A stretch of DNA of 64,000 bases from Isoperla grammatica (GCA_945910005.1 OX246746.1:25257075-25321074); one strand, 5' to 3'. Numbered from the stretch's first letter, positions 26,035 to 39,400 are shown. Notes: generated from the letters alone by a model not told the origin. Made by a program: numbers and translations.

Positions 26035-26130
26035 TACAGGGTACAGTGTTCGTCTGCCGCCACACAGATGTTATGTAGGCTACACCCAGCACGTGGGAGA
26101 CCTGAGCTCGATTCCCAGTCGGGGGTGTTT
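26035..26130 (+). repeat. tRNA-like SINE fragment
   Basis: A B-box-like GAGCTCGATTCCCAG near 26104-26118 follows a degenerate A-box-like region (GGTACAGTGTTCGTCTG near 26039). No intact tRNA was found. Confidence 0.4.
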
Positions 26131-27363
26131 CTCTTTAAATTTCTGAATGTCACTACTTTACAAAGCGTTACCATGAATATCTGTGTATGTGCGTTCAGAG
26201 CATTTCATTGTATGCGGTACGTATACAACAAAGCAAATATTTTTAACACGCTCGATGGATGCAATATTGCAGAAAATTGTTGAAAATTGAAATGTCAGAC
26301 CATAATGGTTTTAAATTTAAAGATAGCTATGAAAGCAATACCTTGAGATGTGAGATTGATGTGATCTATAGTGATTGATTGTCCCAGGGCAAAACACGCG
26401 CTATTTACTAACTTGTGTCTATATGAAGGACGCAATGGAAGTATAAAACTTGTGCCGTTTTGTACACAGACATACAAGCGCATATTTTAGACTCATTAAC
26501 TTGAAACAACTATTTTTTATGCTAATTCATGTATTTACAATGATAACCATGATTATAAAATATACAAAACAAACAAATCGGTACGCGTATTTCGTTGAGC
26601 TTTTCATACTAATTAATTCTAATTACAACTAAGATATAAATCAGGCGTTATGCATGTTATTGCTTCATTCGTATAGTCGAACGTGAACGAGCCACGCCCA
26701 CTACAGCTACGGCTATACGTCCTTGACAGCAGGAAAGATAACTGTAAGAAATGTTGCTCTGTCCCCGGATAGGAAGGACAGTTATTGTAACGAGATTCAT
26801 ACAGTGAGTACTGACCACTGCAATACCGCAGCTCAAATCAAATTCCATCCTGTCAAAGATCACTGACTTTTGGGTAGGAAACGGGGAATATAATAGGCTA
26901 TTATAATTGAAGCAGTGCGCCTTTGGCAGCAAGTTTGCGATCCAAATTTGGAATTAAACTCTCAATATTTTGTATCGAAATATTTGCGATTGTAGGGTGG
27001 GAACTATCGCGGTTAATTCAGTTATTATATGATATATTTTTATATTTTTAAATATTTCTTATTTAAATGTGATTTTCAAATTGAAACAAAACTTGAACGT
27101 TTTGGAAAAAGTTAATAAAATGCACATAACATAAAAAATTAATGTCTCGCAGCTTTACGGCTTAATTCACAAAACTCGTCGCATCTCTATAACTGCGTTG
27201 CAAAATAAAATAAATACAAACCAGGGATAGCCCGATAGGAGAGAAACTATCTTCATTTAAACAGTGTTTCTCCACTGATCTTGATTTTCAACATAACTGG
27301 TGATGTTGCTCATATGCATACATTAGAATATAACATTTATTGGTGAAGAGTTGTTATGTCATT
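26131..27363. other. Non-coding DNA, nothing recognised
   Basis: Only short frames without motifs on either strand. Confidence 0.5.
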
Positions 27364-27371
27364 GTACGTGG

Positions 27372-27737
27372 CAGTGGCGTAACTAGCACTTGTTTTTTGG
27401 GGGGGCGAATACTTTTTAAACCAGAATAGATTATTGGTCGGGGTGACTATGTGTAAGAAGTATGAAAAAACAGCAGACTGATAAAGGCTGCTTCTGAGAG
27501 CCTGTTCATAGAGAATTATTTCTGTAAGATAGGTTGATATTATTTAGACACGAGTTTCTTACAAATATATTATGATATCTATTAAACAGGGATGATTGCA
27601 TAGCAAATAGTGACATTCCTTGCGGTCGCAACAGCGGGTGAAACCAATAATAAATTGCATTCTGCCCCCCCTCGCCCCTTCTTGACCGAACTAGGGGGGG
27701 CAGCGACCCCCCTCGCCCCCCCGTAGTTACGCCTATG
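27372..27737. mobile_element. hAT-like MITE, 366 bp, with 8-bp TSD
   Basis: The left end reads CAGTGGCGTAACTA and the reverse complement of the right end reads CATAGGCGTAACTA, a 14-bp terminal inverted repeat with two mismatches. A perfect 8-bp direct repeat GTACGTGG flanks it (27364-27371 and 27738-27745). Near each end there is a G- or C-rich tract (GGGGGGGCG near 27401; several C runs at 27665-27722). There is no coding capacity, so it is non-autonomous. Termini and duplication length point to hAT; I do not know the named family. Confidence 0.85.
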
Positions 27738-27745
27738 GTACGTGG

Positions 27746-28600
27746 ATGCCAATTGCTTGGTCAGAGTAGTACTTCCAGCGTGGCAAGCCAGTAGCCAGTA
27801 GCCACCGAGCGTCGTACCGTCGTACGCAGGTAGAGGAATGCGCCCGAGAACGAGCAGGGGGCATCAGGTGTTCATGTGTACAGTGTACTGTTCACTGTTG
27901 ACGAACAATAAGGAGTTACAGGAAACAAAACCAGCTTTGATGAGAGCTGCTTTCTTTGAATGGCTGCTGCAACTTTAACGTTGGAAAGAACTGAAGAAGA
28001 CCACACTAATGTTTTGTCTTGTTTGTGCTTCTGATGCAACGACATTAATGCCTGGTTTTAACGTTTTTAACTACTTAGCTGAGAATAGTATTAAACTATG
28101 AAATGACTGCCAACAATATCGCACTTCTCAGTGCGCCAAATTGATGTATTCATATCAACGTTGTCGGGATGCAAATTTTAACAAAATACAAAACCGTAGA
28201 CACAGTTCAATGGGATGATGATTATGATTCTAGTGTAGCACAAACAACGAAGTAATAAGGAACAAAACTGAAATTGTAATTACGCTATTTAAAATGACAC
28301 AAATATCCGAATGAAATATCGACGTAGTAACGTTTGTGCAAGGAACGATAGATGTCTGTGCGTTCTCGTAGAACGTATATGCTTCCGTTTGCTGACTTTG
28401 AGCTGTGTAAAATATATTGTTGTCCTGTTAACAAACCCATATTTTAACCCGCGCTTGTCCCTAAGCTTTAATCAATGTATAATTTAGAAAATGAAACCCA
28501 TTGATAGATTCCCACTAATGAGCCCTGGGCTAAAGCAAGTTGAGTAGATCTCCTCAGTTTCTCTTAATTTCTCCTGTTGTCGTGAAGCCATGAATAAGCC
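27746..28600. other. Non-coding DNA, nothing recognised
   Basis: No gene or clear repeat seen. Confidence 0.5.
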
Positions 28601-28619
28601 ACTTTCATCTTTATTGCTG

Positions 28620-28770
28620 CCACTGCCATCGAACCCAAAGATGGTGAAACCAATCAGTAGAGAATCGCCCGGGATTCGAACCCATGTATGACAAGCATTT
28701 CACCTGTTGATGTCCCCAATGTTTGATCCGGGCTGACCAGCCTACGCAAATGTCGTCGCGACACCTTCCA
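28620..28770 (-). repeat. tRNA-like SINE fragment, minus strand
   Basis: GGGATTCGAACCC at about 28672-28684 is a near-perfect reversed B box. A GATCCGGGCTGACCAGCC stretch about 40 bases further could be the reversed A-box region. The spacing is slightly long for an intact tRNA. Confidence 0.45.
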
Positions 28771-29956
28771 CTCCATCAATCAAGCGCCAGCAGACCTTTT
28801 GGTGTCAAGAATTTCTTGGAATGACCTTGTTCTTTCTTAAGTAAACCACTTGGAGATAGATAGTGATAAACACTAACCTAGACCTAGCTCCTAGTTGCGA
28901 AGCCCACTTGTGTCCACTAAGGTGGTTCAACCAAACGTTCACAACTTTCGATGTCAACGAGCTTACATTACCTTTTCAAAGTTACATTTTCAATTTGACA
29001 TGGCACTGATTTAGTGTCTCGTGTTATTATCTTATCTTGTATCTTGTGTTTTTTGTGATTATAAATTGTGATTTTATTTTTTATTATTGTATCACACTTG
29101 TGGGGCAATGCCCTGTTGCTGATAAATAAACATGAAATGAAATGCAATCAAAATTTAAGCGTATATATATATATATATTTTTTTTGAATGTAGCTTTTTC
29201 ATAAAATCAATATTAATAATTTCAAGTTATATATTTTAACCAAATTTGAACTCGTTACTTTAAAACAATTTAAATCAATTTCTTGTCATTTATAAATTCT
29301 CATTATTTATTGATGTATAATATACAACTGCAACGCACTGCATTGTACAAAACATAAAATAAGCCTTGACATAAATCAACACCAGACATGATAATGCGGT
29401 TGTGTCGCTGAAATTACATTGATGTATTTAACTTGATTTACAATAGGTAGTGGGTCTTAGCCAAGGTCACGTATTCCAAGCCAAGAAAGAATGCCTGTGC
29501 ATGCTCGGCCTTGCAACACAGTCGGCGCCAAAGTTTTTCTGGTACTTTCAGGAATTGATTGATCTACATTCGAAGTCGGTTCTATATAGAGAGCGATACA
29601 TAGCAAAACGACAATAATTTACAAACAAATGTCTAATACACCTTTAAAATAACCATCATTAGTATTATTTAATTACATTAAAATAATTATGAACGGACAT
29701 TTCGATGTACGCCGAATAGTATTTATATGACTATTTATCGCTCTAGCGTTTCAACATTCGATTTTGTCGCAATCATTTTTGAACTGTAAAGCTTTAAATC
29801 TGAAATAATGTGATTAATAATAAATTGCTAAATAATATCATAATCATACTTTTATTAAAGCAGTTATTGCTACTCTAAAATTCCTCGTTATCTAGGTAAT
29901 TAGAAACGCTCTTGCATTTAACGAGATTCTCGCCGTCAATATCAATAGAGCATAGC

Positions 29957-29994
<38 letters not shown>

Positions 29995-32900
29995 ATACTC
30001 ACCAAAAATATATACCAATACAAAATTAAGAAAAAAAAAACAATAAAATAATAATTATTAATTTATATAATTATTGGTACATGGCTATTCACACTTCGAA
30101 AATGACATGATTTGCGGACTTTCCAAAAAATTATGTTCTTACTTTATAAGCAACATAAAACAATCCTATGTGTAGTACTAGTACCTACCCCCTCAATGAA
30201 GAATATCATCGCTCTTGCTTCTAGTGTACGGTATGCGGCATTAGTAAAACAAGGATAAAAAAATGAGAACACGTATTTAACATAAACTATACTCTCTGCA
30301 CTCATTTTTATCCGATACGGTTACTGATTGTTATTTCCCCTCAACTTATTGATTTATAAAATTAGATTGAATTGCCAATTAAATAATAGGGTGATTGAGT
30401 GCAGGAGAGTGGTTAGAGTTCTTATATGACGGCTCGCTAGCAGAACTCTATGGTGCGCTTTCTTGTTGTCCGATCATTGTCCCGTTGAGTACGTGAGCCG
30501 GCTTACCACAGTCTACTCTTACTTCGCCTTCGCCTTCGCCTGGTTATGTAAGCGAGCTTCGCGTGCCGTTTGTACTCTCTGCGGTTGCGGATCTATATCC
30601 CTGACGACTCCTACGTTCTTGTTTTTATTATTATTATTATTTCTTTCTTGCTAGGAAATAAAATACTCGGATGAAAGTGACGTTTATGTATCATACGTAA
30701 GGATTTGTGGTCTGGGTTAATGTTAATAAATTAAACGCATGTCGGGTTATTCCGCCATGTTGGTCACTATCGCCCAACACCATGTTGACGCGTTTCAATA
30801 CCGCTCTGGGTCCCCTCGGCACAACATTAACATGTAAATAATGTATATGAGACTCTCTTTCAAAAGGGATGCAAAATGAATTTCGTTTGGATGCCATTAC
30901 AATTTCATTATTATATCTAAAATTGTATGATTGTGTTTTTGCCAAGTTGCAAAAATATAAGACGTTAAGCCCAAATATCAATCAATCAACAAACGTTCAA
31001 CTTGCAAAAGGATTTTTCACTTTACATGTCAGAATAGGAACGAAACCCCTCAAAATTCTTCTTCTCTATTTATAATATATTATACTTTATTTAGCTCGCT
31101 TGCTACTATCTACTATTTTACAATTTTATACATTTCATTTCTTAATTTGCAGTTACAACTCAGTACTTCCATTTCAGTTTTAAATCCTATTTCTCACTAT
31201 CAATTTTTTCCATTCACAATTAAACTAATTTACATTATTCTCTCCCTTTATGTCCTTTGGTAGTTTGTTATATTCTCCTATGCCGGCATTAAACACTGAT
31301 TATTGATATTTTTGAGTTGCACACACTTGTGACCAGTTCGTTGTTTTTAGTTTGTTTGTATGCCTGTTGACGTATGTGACACGCACGTGTGTTATGGACC
31401 ATTGACCAACGTATGGATGGACGAGAGAGTTCGGAGACCTTAGTCGAATATTATGCAAAAATGCTAATTCATATGATAATGTAATACAAATAAAATACTT
31501 TTTTTCTATTCCACGATTTGCTTCCTGGATAGTTTCTCTCGTCTCATCTTCTCTGTTGCCGCAGCCCGAAGGCATCACATGTCTGCATATTATGCTAGAG
31601 CACGACAGCTATGAAAACACTGACGGACAACATAACGTATATTGATGGACAATATATTTTAGAAGTGACTTGCAGATTGAGTTGAGTTCTCGTATTTAGG
31701 AATGTTCGCTAGTCTCAGAGTCTAAGAAATAGGTCGAGAGAATGCGATTAGTATCACACGCCCTGGTTGGCAATTGTTCTTCGCTGCAAGGTGAGTTGGC
31801 AATCAATTGATTTCACGTGGTTCGGTTGGCTTGCTTGGCGGACTGAATGTCTCATCTTTTGGCGGGAACAAGTCTCGCTGGGGATGAATGGTGGGAATGT
31901 TCACTTCAGTATGTACACAAGCTAGCGAAGCGAGTCATTGTAATTGCAATTTTTTCGAAGTAGCAGATCAGGTGTATACAAGCAAAAGATTGGACACAAT
32001 CCGTTGAACTGTTTTGGAGTTCTGATACCCCCTTGCACCAACAAATAGCCGATCGGATGTTTTTAAGATATGAAGTATATCCAGCCATGTTTACTTATCA
32101 TCAATTACGATTACCTAAATTATGCAACAGTTTTTTACTTGTGGTAAAGGAAGATTTTTCAAAATCGTTTTGCTCTGTTTTTGTTGATAGTTGTTAGAAT
32201 AACACGTGGTAAATTATCACTCATTGTCAACGGTTCCCCAGTCAGGATAACGTCAAGAGTTGACTCTCTTTGTACGTTTCAACCGCAGTAAGCTACGTTC
32301 TGGTGTAACAGTTCCTTATAGCTTCCAAGCAGAAGTTAACACTTGTGAGAAGACCAAAACCCTTATGTTACAACGTTGACCTCATCAGTCAGGACTAACT
32401 CACAAGATCACAACAGAGTTTGGACAGACAGATAGACAGAAAGACAGACAGACAGAAAGAGAAAGTGCCACTTGTCTCAAGTAGGAAATACGGCAGCACA
32501 TATTAAAGTCACATGAACGGTCATTGATGAGGGAGAGCAAGGTTGAAGATAATAACTGATACAAAAAAGAAAACTGCAACAATCTTGACGGGCAAAGTAG
32601 TGGTTTACTATTTACTATCCGTCGATATGGGTCACTAGAACTATGTTTTCTGTCGCCGCTTGCATTATGCATGTTCTGTTGGTTTTGGTTTTGGATTATT
32701 ACCAGCAGAGAATAATTGTAAAGAGCGAAGTAAACGTCAAGTAATGTAACAACAACTTTGACTATTCGAATGATTACAAGGTTTGGGACAAAAACAAAAA
32801 CTTGTTGATAGCAGGCAACTTTGCAAGTTGATATAGAAGCGAAAATTATATCGCAGTAATGCACACATTGTATGAATGGGATAATTGAAGACATATCGAT

Positions 32901-33350
32901 CAGTTCTGATTTTTTAAAAATTATTTAACTCCTCGAAATTGTATATTGGCTACTTATTGATCTACAATAAATGTTTATAGACTATAGCTCAGTTCATATA
33001 ACAAAGCAAGTAGACAAATTTACATCTAAACTGTTAAATATGATTTGTGATAAGATGACGTAGTTCAACGTATCCTGAGCCTTGGAGAGCGTGTTGTTCG
33101 AAGCTATACACATTCAAACAGGAAATCAGAACACGCACGCCACAGCCACGTTGAAAAGCGAACGCATGCATACCTAACCCTGAAACAACGTACAATTATG
33201 CATATAATTGGTTTGTGTTTTATTGTAGGCTATAGCTGTTTGGTGCAGTGTAATGGCCGGCATAATAGTCAGTATGTGTATGTGCACAAGTAGATGACTC
33301 AGTCCAAGGACTTGTCTAACAAGTGCGGAACCTTCTAGAAACCTTAGAAT
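28771..33350. other. Non-coding DNA with simple repeats
   Basis: Contains a TA run at about 29162-29178, an AAT microsatellite at about 29957-29992 and a GACA-type repeat near 32420-32462. The 164-residue minus-strand frame at 32400-32894 ends in residues coded by the GACA repeat and has no domain. No gene recognised. Confidence 0.5.
29957..29992. repeat. AAT trinucleotide microsatellite
   Basis: About 12 uninterrupted AAT units read directly from the sequence. Confidence 0.95.
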
Positions 33351-33359
33351 CAGGATTAC

Positions 33360-33428
33360 GGTGATGGAAATCGAACCCGATACCTCTCATGTTGGCGCTC
33401 TGAGTGCTGTTACCGAGCCAGATTTGTT
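33360..33428 (-). repeat. tRNA-derived SINE head, minus strand
   Basis: On the minus strand TCTGGCTCGGTAAC gives an A box and ATCGGGTTCGATTTCC a B box, with an intervening stretch of tRNA-like length. It shares the TGGCTCGGT start with the plus-strand element at 3944, so both may belong to one SINE family. It could be a tRNA pseudogene instead. Confidence 0.5.
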
Positions 33429-33847
33429 GGTACTTATGTATACATGAATGTTCCCATATTTACATGCTATAGCTCTAGACCGTTACCGACGCTGAAATGA
33501 AGGGCTTGAAGAGGGATTGTCAGATGTTTATTTCAGCAACAGTAAATTCTGACTGATAATTTTTCAAGGTTTTCTTCAGTCATAAGGACAATGCTAGAAT
33601 TGAGCATCTAGTTTCTAAAAGCCTCAATGGCTTAATGCATTACACCTTGTAGCTGCAGTAAAAGTTACTTTATTTACATTCTATATTGAACAAACTAAAA
33701 AATCAATAATATTAGCAATAAAAAATAATAAATAACATTTACTATATTTAATTGTTATTTATGAATATTTGTTTCAATCATACATAATTATTACTTTGCG
33801 TATTATTTGAGATCTTTTTCATTTTGACGTGAGCTGTTTGTACTTAG

Positions 33848-34993
33848 TACGTCGACAATTGGCAGTGTGCCCTGGAAGATCCTAAGTGCAAGCAGGTGGA
33901 TGCGGTGATGCTAGATTGGTCTAAAGCATTTGACCAGATTCCACACAGGAAATTACTAAGCAAGCTGTTCTATTATGGTGTACGTGGATCCTTACACACT
34001 TGGTTAGAACATTTTTTGACAGATCGATCACAAAAGGTTGTGTTTCAGGGAACAGAATCAAGTACAATACTTGTAACCTCAGGCGTACCTCAAGGGTCAG
34101 TTCTTGGTCCGTTATTGTTTAATATATTTATGATGGATTTGCCTCAATGTGTTTCTTCGGATATGAGCCAATTTGCTGATGACTGCACGATTTACAGAAA
34201 GATTATGACAAAGGAGGATTCAGAAACTCTACAATCTGATTTAAAAAATATTGACAATTGGTGTACAGTTAATGGCATGAAGATTAACCCCCAAAAGAGT
34301 ATGTCTATCCGATTTGCAAGATCCAAGAATCCATTCCCTTGTTGTTATTTGATCAATAACTTGCCTATTCCAGAGAAAAAACGTGTCAGACTACTAGGTG
34401 TAATTGTTACAAGTGATCTAAAATGGAACACTCATTGTGAAGTAGTACGAGCCAAAGCCACCAGACAATTATATTTCATTGCTAGACACCTGCATCATGC
34501 TCAGCCTAGCACCAAAAGGGCTGTTTACCTAGCGCTCGTTAGACCTCATCTCGTCTACGGCTGCCCAGCGTGGGACCCAACATCTATATGCAACAAGATG
34601 AAGTTGGAGCGTGTCCAAAGTAGAGCTACACGCTTTATTGCTGCTAGGTCGCAATTTACCAATCATAGTGCTACGGCAAGACGTGCATCATTGAAGATTC
34701 CATCTCTGGAAACATTCAGGAAAAAAGTAGAGCTACAATTTTTGTGGGGCATGTTGAATGGTAGGACAAACCTGGATCCATATGTAAGACTGCAAGCCTG
34801 TAATCGTAGTGCCCAATTTGGTAGGGGTCTATTGTTCAGGCCACCTTTTGCCAGAACAGCAGCCTACCAGAAAGGGTTCTATTATAGGGCTTGTCAATCG
34901 TGGAATTCTCTTCCACTGAAGATCAGGATGGCACGCTCATTAGATGTCTTCAAAGCGTCTTTAACGGAGCATTTTTTAAACATTGTTTTGTAA
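33848..34993 (+). pseudogene. Partial reverse transcriptase of a non-LTR retrotransposon
   Basis: The frame opens right after an in-frame TAG at 33845-33847 and runs to a TAA at 34991-34993 without interruption; no ATG marks a true start, because the copy lost its 5' end. Counting from the GTG at 33896, residues 6-13 LDWSKAFD are RT motif A, 63-75 GVPQGSVLGPLLF motif B, and 92-96 QFADD the catalytic motif C with both aspartates. The C-terminal part (after about residue 200, LALVRPHLVYGCPAW, then LERVQSRATRF) matches the post-RT region common in jockey-, CR1- or related non-LTR elements. RT fingers, endonuclease and gag-like ORF are absent, so the copy cannot be autonomous. The intact frame implies fairly recent insertion. 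Clade assignment needs a tree. Confidence 0.85.
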
Positions 34994-35264
34994 ATTTTGT
35001 TTTTTTTATTCTTTTTTACTTCATTTTTAACAGTTCTGTCTTATAATTATATTTTCATTCATATTATGTTTTCATGTTTTTTGTTTTGTATTTTGTATTT
35101 TGTATTTTGTATTATGTTCATTTATATATTTAGATTTTAAGTTATTTTAGTATGGGTTGGCAGTCACTCTTGTGTGTTTGGAGCTGTGCTCTTTTCTGCC
35201 AACCCCTATTCAATTCACTTTTGTAATGAATACAAATAATTAATAAATAAATAAAATAAATAAA
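33848..35264 (+). mobile_element. 5'-truncated non-LTR retrotransposon (LINE)
   Basis: It holds a partial reverse transcriptase frame followed by an AT-rich 3' UTR with a TGTATTT-type tandem (about 35083-35117) and a terminal TAAA/TAAATA repeat tail ending near 35264. The upstream part of the RT and any endonuclease or ORF1 are missing, which is the usual 5' truncation of LINE copies. A TGTTTG hexamer occurs just before the start (33835-33840) and just after the tail, a possible but unproven target duplication. The left boundary is approximate. Confidence 0.8.
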
Positions 35265-36790
35265 TGTTTGCAATATGCAACTCTACCAAGAGATTGCCAC
35301 ATCGATATTTCATCCTTATTCAATAGAAGAAAATTGTTTCAACAATTCGGGAATTGTTCACGCAAACTCGCACAAAGTGGGCTACGCGCAATTCGCAAGG
35401 AGGTGTGGTCGTAATTCATTGCATACGCAACAGCTGTGGTAAACTTTTTGAACGTTTTCGTAAAGCCCATGAGAGTGGACTAGTGGGTGAGAACAAGTAA
35501 CAATAGGCGAGACTATGCTTCCTCGGAACGCAATGAGACTAAACTTACGTAAAGACATGTTTCATTAAAATATAATATTATAATAACTATAACGTGTAAC
35601 GATGTGTTAGGTAATATAATACCTACACGATATATGTTTGATGGAAGTTCTCGGAGAAATGTACGGTAAGAAGTGCACGCGAACGTAATTGAGATGAGAA
35701 ATCACGTACTTACACGAGTATTACCATAGTTGCGGTGGGGGGGGGGGGCTCAGAAGTTAACGACACTTTATATGAGTGACAGTACAAACAAACAAACAAA
35801 CAAGAAGAAATTCACGCACACAAACACCCACACATAAATACAAACATGCATACACAAACACAAATACACATTGCACGCTTATATAGCCAAACAAATACCT
35901 GCAACACACACACACGAACACAAACACATAATGAACACAAACTCACTCACACAATCATCACAGTATTGTTTGTTATCTAGTTTGTGACTTTAGTTTATTA
36001 AAATGAATAATATGAATGTGTTTCTGTTAATTCTAATGAATGTTCATTCAATTTTCACTAGCGGATCGTAGTTATCTTTTGCAAGCAAATAAAGCTAATA
36101 AAAACAAACATTCTCTTTGGGAGATTACTCATGGTGATATACGTGTAACCTGCACACTCTAGTATATTGCCATAGTCTTCGAAGTGACTGACTTCCAAGT
36201 ATTACACATGAGCAATGGTCTAAATTCAAGGTTTTTCGAATAATTTCTCTTTCCCAGTTCACGGTTAATTAATTAATAGAATCGTTGAGGTGTAAACAGA
36301 GCGATGATGTAGTCGGGTTTCAAAGACAAGACAATTGTACTTTCTATTGGCTTTCGGTCATTCTTAATTACAGCATCTCAATATTATAACTATTATTTCG
36401 AACGAATATAATTAGGCCTAAACAGCTTTCGGTTTTAGGACTATGAGAAGGTTGTGTCCGCTTAGCTTAATCACCGTGCTGTAATTATCACTAGTATCAA
36501 GATTACTGTGGAAGTATAAACGAGCCAGATAACAGTTTCGTAAAGAACACAACTAAAATAGTTTAGAAACAAGCTTTTGCCCGTCAGTCATGCAACGCTA
36601 TTTAGCGTTAGTAATTGAAGGTCACAATAAAGCTGATTGCTTGTGAAATATGGTTTCAAGAATGTTTACAAAATACCTATACTTTATCTAATCCTCTCAA
36701 GCATAACGGTGTAAGTCTTACCGTAAGATGTATTATTCTATTGCTCCACTGTTTTGTTGAGCGGTGTGTCTGTATCTATTTTATGGTGTC
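35265..36790. other. Non-coding DNA with CA-rich stretch
   Basis: A G run lies near 35737-35748 and an ACAA/CA-rich purine-pyrimidine stretch at about 35786-35955. No gene recognised. Confidence 0.55.
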
Positions 36791-36794
36791 TGAT

Positions 36795-36812
36795 TATTAA
36801 TTATTTTTATTA

Positions 36813-36911
<99 letters not shown>

Positions 36912-36942
36912 TATTATTATTATTATGATTATTATTATAACA
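36795..36942. repeat. TTA trinucleotide microsatellite
   Basis: About 45 TTA units, nearly perfect in the centre, with a few substitutions at the ends. A plus-strand frame through it encodes a run of tyrosine and is spurious. Confidence 0.95.
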
Positions 36943-37304
36943 AAAACTAAATTATTACAAAAAAAATTATTAAAGGTATGCAAGAGAGCCCTCTTTGCAG
37001 CCACCGGTCACTACGAGAAGGGACCACCTCGACCGGCATTCTGACATGATTGTAGATAAAGGATGAGGACTTACGCGTATTAAATTGATTTTTTTAAACA
37101 CTTGTTGAGTGTGGTACCAAAGCGGAAATTGTAAATAACTCTACCTGTTTGCATGGTTCCCATATTCTGTGCCGTACATCGACATGGGAGTATCTTTAGC
37201 ACAGTTACTCTAATATTAGCATTAATTCAAATTCACTGTTAAGATGTTCCAGAAAGAACTCAGGTATTTTTAGATTTGTTCAGTACTTAAAAAGGATGTA
37301 ATTA
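36943..37304. other. Non-coding DNA, nothing recognised
   Basis: Short unique stretch between the microsatellite and the foldback element. Confidence 0.5.
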
Positions 37305-38353
37305 ATTAAGCGAGCGAAGCGAGCGTCTCCATGAGACTCTTATGGCACTTCGTTCTGTTTTTGTTTTGTTTTGTTTTTATGTCTGTCGATAGCGGTCGAA
37401 CGGAAAGTGCGATCAACTTGAAATTTGGACCATCCACAAGCCTCGATGTGGATTGAAGGTGTATAGTTTTGAGGCAAAATCGTTCGAAAAGTTACAAAGT
37501 TACACTCAATAACTGTTAGTAACGGTGGCGGACCGCCGCGAAAACACTAGAATGACAACGAAAATTCGTAGCAACGCAAATTGCACTGCATTCAACAATA
37601 TCGGGAAGTATAATAGCTATGGAAATTAGAAAAAAATTTTGAAATGCACATTAATGAATTGTTGTTAATTGTTGTTTTTATTAGCTTTGGGATCTCAAAG
37701 GTAATAAAGACAACAATAAACAACAATTCAAGGATGCGCATTGCAAAATTTTTTCTAATTTCCATAGCTATTAAACTTCCCAACATTGTTGGACGTCGTG
37801 CAGTGTGCGTTGCTAAGAATTTTCGGTGTCTTGTTTTCGCCGCGGTCCGCCACCGTTACTAACAGTTATTGACAGCAATAGAAATGTCATTTCTGCCTCT
37901 TATACGTATCGGATCGCGTTTACATTAGTATATTCGTAACCGGACAAAAATTTACTATCAGATAGCCACCTCACATTTTGCCGTAACTGTGTTTCAAAAA
38001 TATATTTTCGAGTAACTTTTGTGTAACTTTGCCAATATTTATCAGATCGCCATTACATTAACATATTCGTGACCGGAAAAATCTGTAGAAAAATCTGGCT
38101 ATCTCACATTTTGCCGCCATTTTGTTTCAGAAAAATATTTTGCAGTAACTATGGTGTAACTTTGTAACTTTTCGAACGATTTTGCCTCAAAACTATATAC
38201 CTTCAATCCACATCGAGGCTTGTGGATGGTCCAAATTTCAAGTTGATCTGACTTTCCGTTCGACCGCTATCGACGGACATAAAAAAAAAAAAAAAAAAAC
38301 AGAACGAAGTGCCATAAGAGTCTCGTGGAAACGCTCGCTTCGCTCGCTTAATT
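37305..38353. mobile_element. Nested foldback DNA element with 200-bp terminal inverted repeats
   Basis: Outer arms: the left (37305-37504) and the reverse complement of the right (38154-38353) both start AATTAAGCGAGCGAAGCGAG and share GACTCTTATGGCACTTCG, ATAGCGGTCGAACGGAAAGT, TTTGGACCATCCACAAGCCT and CGAAAAGTTACAAAGTTACAC. Inner palindrome: 37507-37872 folds on itself, from CAATAACTGTTAGTAACGG to its inverse, centred near 37690. The right spacer carries two tandem copies of a 130-bp block (about 37907-38033 and 38040-38168) containing CGTRACCGGA and CTCACATTTTGCCG. TTAA adjoins both ends. There is no transposase frame; the two short frames in the inner palindrome mirror each other. Confidence 0.85.
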
Positions 38354-39400
38354 ATTTATAATATTTGTATGAGAATAATGTGACGGCTTACAATGATGTG
38401 CGTTTGAAAATATATCCAAAGAATCATCTCACGATGATTTGTCAATAATCCAAAAAGGAATGATTTAATGTTGGCCTAAGATTATACACTCCCTAAGTTG
38501 TACAGTAATTGAATTATTGACCCTGAATTAATTTGTTAATGACTTGTGCGCTATTTTATCAGCTTCCCTCGTGCATAGACAAATAATCCAAACTCGAACT
38601 ACAAATAGCTTTTCGAGTAATCTGCGTTCTACTCTATATCAAAGTTGTTATGTGAAAATAATTATTTTAATTTTAAGGTATTCCACGTTCCACGTATTGG
38701 TTATCGTGATTTGGTGTCTAGTATAAATGATCGGACCTTACGCACTAAAATCACATTTAAGTGGCCACTTTTCAAGTGATCGTGTAGACGAGTACGAGAC
38801 TTGTATTAAACAGGTACTACTGTGGGTTCTCACAGCTGATGTGGATGTCGGTCGAGGTGATTTTACAGTAACAACGCTAAAACTGATGCTCGGTTTCACG
38901 CGTAAAAGAGCTAAAATCATTCACAGAGAAGCGTCTGCTTGCATGCACCGCTTGAGGCAGACTACTTTTACTGGCGTCTGTACGTGCGAGGTTTGATTGA
39001 ATTTCACGCACATGATTTGCATAAGGTGCCATATAATAAACTGTACTTGATTTATGTTTCCGAAAACACTATCAATTCACAATCTTGAAAAACTTGTTTA
39101 TTGATACGTACATTAGCATGTAAATATGGAAGATGGAAGTAAAGAAGTAAAGAGATTGCCCTGCAGGTTTGAAGGAAATACTGGTTATGAACATTGTATA
39201 CTGTACTGATCATGATGACCATCCAAATATTTCGACTTTTAATACATCCTTTGCAACATAAGCTAAATAATATATAACTTTTCATTGAATTGTCGTAATC
39301 CTCGTAATATACACACGTATTTAGAGGTCTTGTAACTGTAGGCAGGTGTGTAGACCTACACATGATGAGGGTTGCATACACATTGAGAAGGACACGTAAC
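38354..39400. other. Non-coding DNA, nothing recognised
   Basis: Short frames at 38544-38996 lack any motif and an opposite-strand frame overlaps them. Confidence 0.5.

Noticed and set aside
32400..32894. 164-residue minus-strand frame
   Set aside because: The C-terminus is coded by a GACA microsatellite and the rest shows no domain.
36754..37044. Frame with a run of tyrosine residues
   Set aside because: Translation of the TTA microsatellite.
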